Part shown: positions 42,484 to 44,607 of the stretch, one piece after another
How the letters are laid out: every line of letters starts with the position of its first letter
How positions within the stretch are numbered: position 1 is the first letter of the stretch
Source of the DNA: an uncultured Chitinophagaceae bacterium
GTDB lineage: Bacteria; Bacteroidota; Bacteroidia; Chitinophagales; Chitinophagaceae
Length of the DNA stretch: 44,607 nucleotides
Assembly (NCBI GenBank): GCA_937981995.1
Contig: CALJNC010000010.1
Coordinates: 1-44,607 of the forward strand
Direction of reading: 5' to 3'
Notes under the pieces: generated by a model
What the model was told of the DNA's origin: nothing
Seen by the model: only the letters and a program-made list of their open reading frames with translations
The model's database searches: none
Translations under genes and position numbers: made by a program

Positions 42484-42517
42484 TCCCGTTTCTTCGAAAT
42501 GTTGAAACGGGATTTTT
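42484..42517 (+). terminator. Intrinsic terminator of sucD
   Basis: Perfect 9-bp stem TCCCGTTTC (42484-42492) / GAAACGGGA (42504-42512) with an 11-nt loop and a T5 tail. The next gene's -7 box starts 4 nt later, so its upstream promoter region lies inside this hairpin. Confidence 0.9.
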
Positions 42518-42520
42518 ATG

Positions 42521-42528
42521 TAATTTTG
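42521..42528 (+). promoter_or_regulatory. -7 box (TAATTTTG) for the thioredoxin-like lipoprotein, leaderless spacing
   Basis: Perfect TAnnTTTG ending 4 nt before the GTG start at 42533, right after the sucD terminator. Confidence 0.6.
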
Positions 42529-42532
42529 GTAA

Positions 42533-43117
42533 GTGTATAAATTATTAATTATTTTCTTATTTATTCTATCCGCTTCCTGCGGAATAATTCAAATAAATAG
42601 CACTGGTGCAAAATATTTATCGAGCGCGGAACAGGACTTTGTAAAGTCTTTTGAAGATCGGGGGAATATTTCAAGTTTTAAGCAAAGGGCTCCAGCTAAT
42701 ATCTATAAAATTTCCACTAAAAATGTGGCGGCAATTATTAATGAAAAAGAATTAGTTTGGATTCATAAATGGAGACCATTCTGCAGTGCTGAAGGTTGTC
42801 AAATAATCTCACCTTTCCAGAAAAAGGCTAGAGATAACAACGTTCAATTAGCCTTCATTTCAGAAACTGCAGATCTTGATGACATTCAAAAAATAGTAAG
42901 CGTATCAAAATTTGAATCTCCTATATATTTTGGCGATTATCGAGTGTATGGCAATGGTATAGGCAAGAATAGAAAGAACCTACAAATAGGTTTACTAAAA
43001 AATCAAAATGTTAGCCCTTTAAAACTTGCAGATGACTATTTGTATAATAATGGTAACCTAATTTATCAAGGCAACGATCTGCTAGATAGTTTAGAAATTA
43101 TACTTAGTTTAAAATAA
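42533..43117 (+). CDS. Lipoprotein with thioredoxin-like segment
   Basis: A 194-residue lipoprotein (lipobox SASC, Cys at residue 16). The central segment LVWIHKWRPFCSAEGCQIISPF followed by NNVQLAFISETADLDDI looks like a thioredoxin fold with an extended C-x4-C instead of CxxC, and a typical strand-helix spacing. Redox activity is not certain. GTG start exactly 4 nt after a perfect -7 box; no SD. The following gene's -7 box starts 2 nt after its stop. Confidence 0.7.
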   Translation: MYKLLIIFLFILSASCGIIQINSTGAKYLSSAEQDFVKSFEDRGNISSFKQRAPANIYKISTKNVAAIINEKELVWIHKWRPFCSAEGCQIISPFQKKARDNNVQLAFISETADLDDIQKIVSVSKFESPIYFGDYRVYGNGIGKNRKNLQIGLLKNQNVSPLKLADDYLYNNGNLIYQGNDLLDSLEIILSLK

Positions 43118-43118
43118 G

Positions 43119-43126
43119 TAACTTTG
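43119..43126 (+). promoter_or_regulatory. -7 box (TAACTTTG) for the T9SS-sorted protein
   Basis: Perfect TAnnTTTG. Five nt downstream (43132) an ATC codon opens a frame encoding a complete signal peptide, the same spacing as at the TonB-dependent receptor ATG. Confidence 0.55.
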
Positions 43127-43131
43127 AGCCT

Positions 43132-44220
43132 ATCAAGATCTACTTAAATTTCATCATTGCTTCTTTATTGCTGACGAATAATTTATCAGCTCAAACACTT
43201 ACGCTAAAAAGAAATATTTCAACCGCCCTGCAGGAAACCTCTGGTTTACTATACTTAAACGGCAAGCTAATTACACATACCGACTCCGGTGGCGAACCCG
43301 CCTTGTATGAAATGGATACAACAACGGGGATTCAAACAAGAAAAGTTCTTATTCAAAACGCTACTAATATTGATTGGGAAGACATTACCATGGATAGTGA
43401 CTTTATTTATATTGGAGACTTTGGAAACAACCAAGGAAACAGAACCAATCTTAGAATTTACAAAATAGCACTCCAAGATTATTTGAACATGGATACGGTA
43501 TTGGCAGATACAATTAAATTCAACTATAGCGATCAAACAAACTTTAGCTCAAGCTCTTTTTCTACAAATTATGACGCAGAAGCTTTAATAAGTCTAGGCG
43601 ATAGCCTATATATTTTTACTAAAAATTGGGGCGATGGCAAATCAAATATTTATCCCGTATCTAAAACTCCGGGACAATACGCCCTCATACGTACAGATAG
43701 CTTAAACCCGCAGGGGTATATAACTGGAGCGGTTTGCGATAGCGCCAATAAACAAATCTTGCTTATAGGCTATACAATCAATTCTGCCTTTTTTATGAAA
43801 ATTAATAATTGGTCTTCAAGCTTTTCAGGCGGACAAATCTTGAGACAAGTAATTCAACCAAATTCTTCCATTCAAATTGAAGGAATTGCACAGATTGATA
43901 GCTTTCATTATTTTATAAGTTCAGAACGATTTCAAACTACTGTTTCGCAATTACATGTTTTAGACTGTCGCTTTCCAACCAAAGTAACTACTTTAAAAAA
44001 TAACCCAATAAGCATTTACCCTAATCCATGTCGTGATTACATAAATATTGATACCAAAGAAAAAACAACATCAACTATTTTTTCGCTTGGCGGGGTCCGT
44101 ATAAAATCTTCGTGCGATAAAAAAATAGTAGTATCAGATGTAAGCCCCGGCATTTATTTTATTGAAATCAAAAAAGACAACGAAATATTTACTCAAATGC
44201 TGAACATTGAAGCGCGCTAA
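43132..44220 (+). CDS. T9SS-sorted secreted protein; probable AUC start
   Basis: A secreted protein with a type A T9SS sorting domain at the C-terminus (ISIYPNPCRDYINID, then PGIYFIEIKKDN ... QMLNIEAR, about residues 290-362). The N-terminal part (about 25-280) has beta-propeller-like repeats (LITHTDSGGEPALYEMD, WEDITMDSDFIYIGDFGNN, YDAEALISLGDSLYIFTKNW), similar to Bacteroidota surface or matrix proteins. Using the only canonical start, TTG at 43168, would leave MLTNNLSAQ and no signal peptide. The frame is open upstream and reads KIYLNFIIASLLLTNNLSAQ after an ATC at 43132. A Sec signal is needed for T9SS, so I place the start there; a sequencing error or ATG-to-ATC mutation is the alternative. 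Confidence 0.75.
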   Translation: MKIYLNFIIASLLLTNNLSAQTLTLKRNISTALQETSGLLYLNGKLITHTDSGGEPALYEMDTTTGIQTRKVLIQNATNIDWEDITMDSDFIYIGDFGNNQGNRTNLRIYKIALQDYLNMDTVLADTIKFNYSDQTNFSSSSFSTNYDAEALISLGDSLYIFTKNWGDGKSNIYPVSKTPGQYALIRTDSLNPQGYITGAVCDSANKQILLIGYTINSAFFMKINNWSSSFSGGQILRQVIQPNSSIQIEGIAQIDSFHYFISSERFQTTVSQLHVLDCRFPTKVTTLKNNPISIYPNPCRDYINIDTKEKTTSTIFSLGGVRIKSSCDKKIVVSDVSPGIYFIEIKKDNEIFTQMLNIEAR

Positions 44221-44267
44221 AATCAAAAAATAAGTCAATAATTTTAGCAAAGAATTTGTATCTAAAA

Positions 44268-44306
44268 AAGACTCATCCTCGTGATTCTTGTCTAACTTCG
44301 AGTCTT
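44268..44306 (+). promoter_or_regulatory. Leader inverted repeat before the RRM gene
   Basis: AAGACTC (44268-44274) and GAGTCTT (44300-44306) form a 7-bp inverted repeat with a 25-nt spacer, about 84 nt before the RRM start. Small RRM protein genes are often cold-inducible with structured leaders, so a 5' UTR element is plausible. The rest of the 169-nt gap shows nothing clear. Confidence 0.25.
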
Positions 44307-44389
44307 AATCAATGAGATTTTTACAATCGGCCTAAATCAATCAACGACAGAATCCCTTTTTAAACCTCTCGCAAATTTTATTATTTTAT

Positions 44390-44607
44390 ATGAATATTTT
44401 CGTAGCAAAGCTCAATTATGACACGAGCGAAACAAAGCTTAAGCAAGCTTTTGAAGCATTTGGTGAAGTATCAAGTGCAAAAATTATCTTTGACAAGTAT
44501 GAAAACCGATCTAAAGGATTTGGTTTCGTAGAAATGGACAACGATGGAGAAGCGCAAGCTGCCATTGAAGCACTTAACGAAACAGAATTAGACGGTCGTC
44601 AGATTGT
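44390..44607 (+). CDS. RRM RNA-binding protein (3' end outside window)
   Basis: The first 72 residues of a single-RRM protein. RNP2 (IFVAKL, residues 3-8) and RNP1 (KGFGFVEM, about 43-50) are intact, with the beta-alpha-beta pattern typical of small bacterial Rbp proteins, which usually are 80-120 residues. They bind single-stranded RNA and in some bacteria are cold-induced. The ATG at 44390 gives the standard N-terminus. The frame is open to the window edge. Confidence 0.9.
   Translation, partial: MNIFVAKLNYDTSETKLKQAFEAFGEVSSAKIIFDKYENRSKGFGFVEMDNDGEAQAAIEALNETELDGRQI

Noticed and set aside
1-44607. CRISPR arrays, rRNA genes, IS elements, prophage, toxin-antitoxin or restriction genes
   Set aside because: No regularly spaced repeats, rRNA motifs, transposase or phage proteins were seen on either strand.

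Overview
The window is AT-rich (a little under 40% GC by eye) and comes from the chromosome of a Bacteroidota, probably of the Chitinophagia/Sphingobacteriia/Flavobacteriia type; I cannot name the genus. Evidence: a PorX-type response regulator and a protein with a type IX secretion (T9SS) sorting tail, GLPGLI and DUF4292 proteins, an LpxC-FabZ fusion, SusC/TonB-type receptors with CarboxypepD-like N-termini, leucine dehydrogenase, few Shine-Dalgarno sequences, and many copies of the Bacteroidota -7 promoter box TAnnTTTG.

Layout. 1-4582: 3' part of a ferritin gene, a bidirectional terminator, leucine dehydrogenase, a DUF349 repeat protein and DNA polymerase III delta'. 4584-8762 (minus): dut, a sugar-nucleotidyltransferase, a TPR lipoprotein and a DUF4292 lipoprotein, chained by ATGA/ATGAATAA overlaps. 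8908-12507 (minus): outer-membrane beta-barrel protein plus GLPGLI protein. 12676-16303 (plus): mtaB, two tRNA-Val isoacceptors and a transglutaminase-like coiled-coil protein. 16311-22368 (minus): OppC-type permease, family 2 glycosyltransferase and alpha/beta hydrolase (overlapping genes), pyruvate kinase and a DUF937-OmpA protein. 22478-25441 (plus): dusB, a lipoprotein, a SlyD-like FKBP and an M23 peptidase. 25522-27631 (minus): UMF1-type MFS transporter and MBL-fold hydrolase. 27746-29307 (plus): Crp/Fnr regulator and a membrane-anchored Hsp31/HchA-like protein.

29308-31480 is the accessory part: hairpins, a small ORF, and two long imperfect inverted repeats ending in GTTAGC that look like integron attC sites. 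They bracket a TPR lipoprotein gene and are followed by a DUF4240 lipoprotein gene. No integrase is visible, so this looks like a small cassette cluster lacking its integrase (CALIN-like). The first base pairs of the bracketed cassette are complementary to the start of the repeat at its far end, as expected of an integron cassette.

31480-44607: VF530 protein; lipid A operon on the minus strand (HD phosphohydrolase, lpxD, lpxC-fabZ, ABC ATPase, with no lpxA); then plus-strand porX, a lipoprotein, a TonB-dependent receptor, a DUF2520 protein, sucD, a thioredoxin-like lipoprotein, a T9SS-sorted protein and the 5' part of an RRM RNA-binding protein gene.

A recurrent theme is promoter boxes ending only 4-5 nt before start codons, which predicts leaderless mRNAs. 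One such gene (T9SS-sorted protein) seems to start with AUC.
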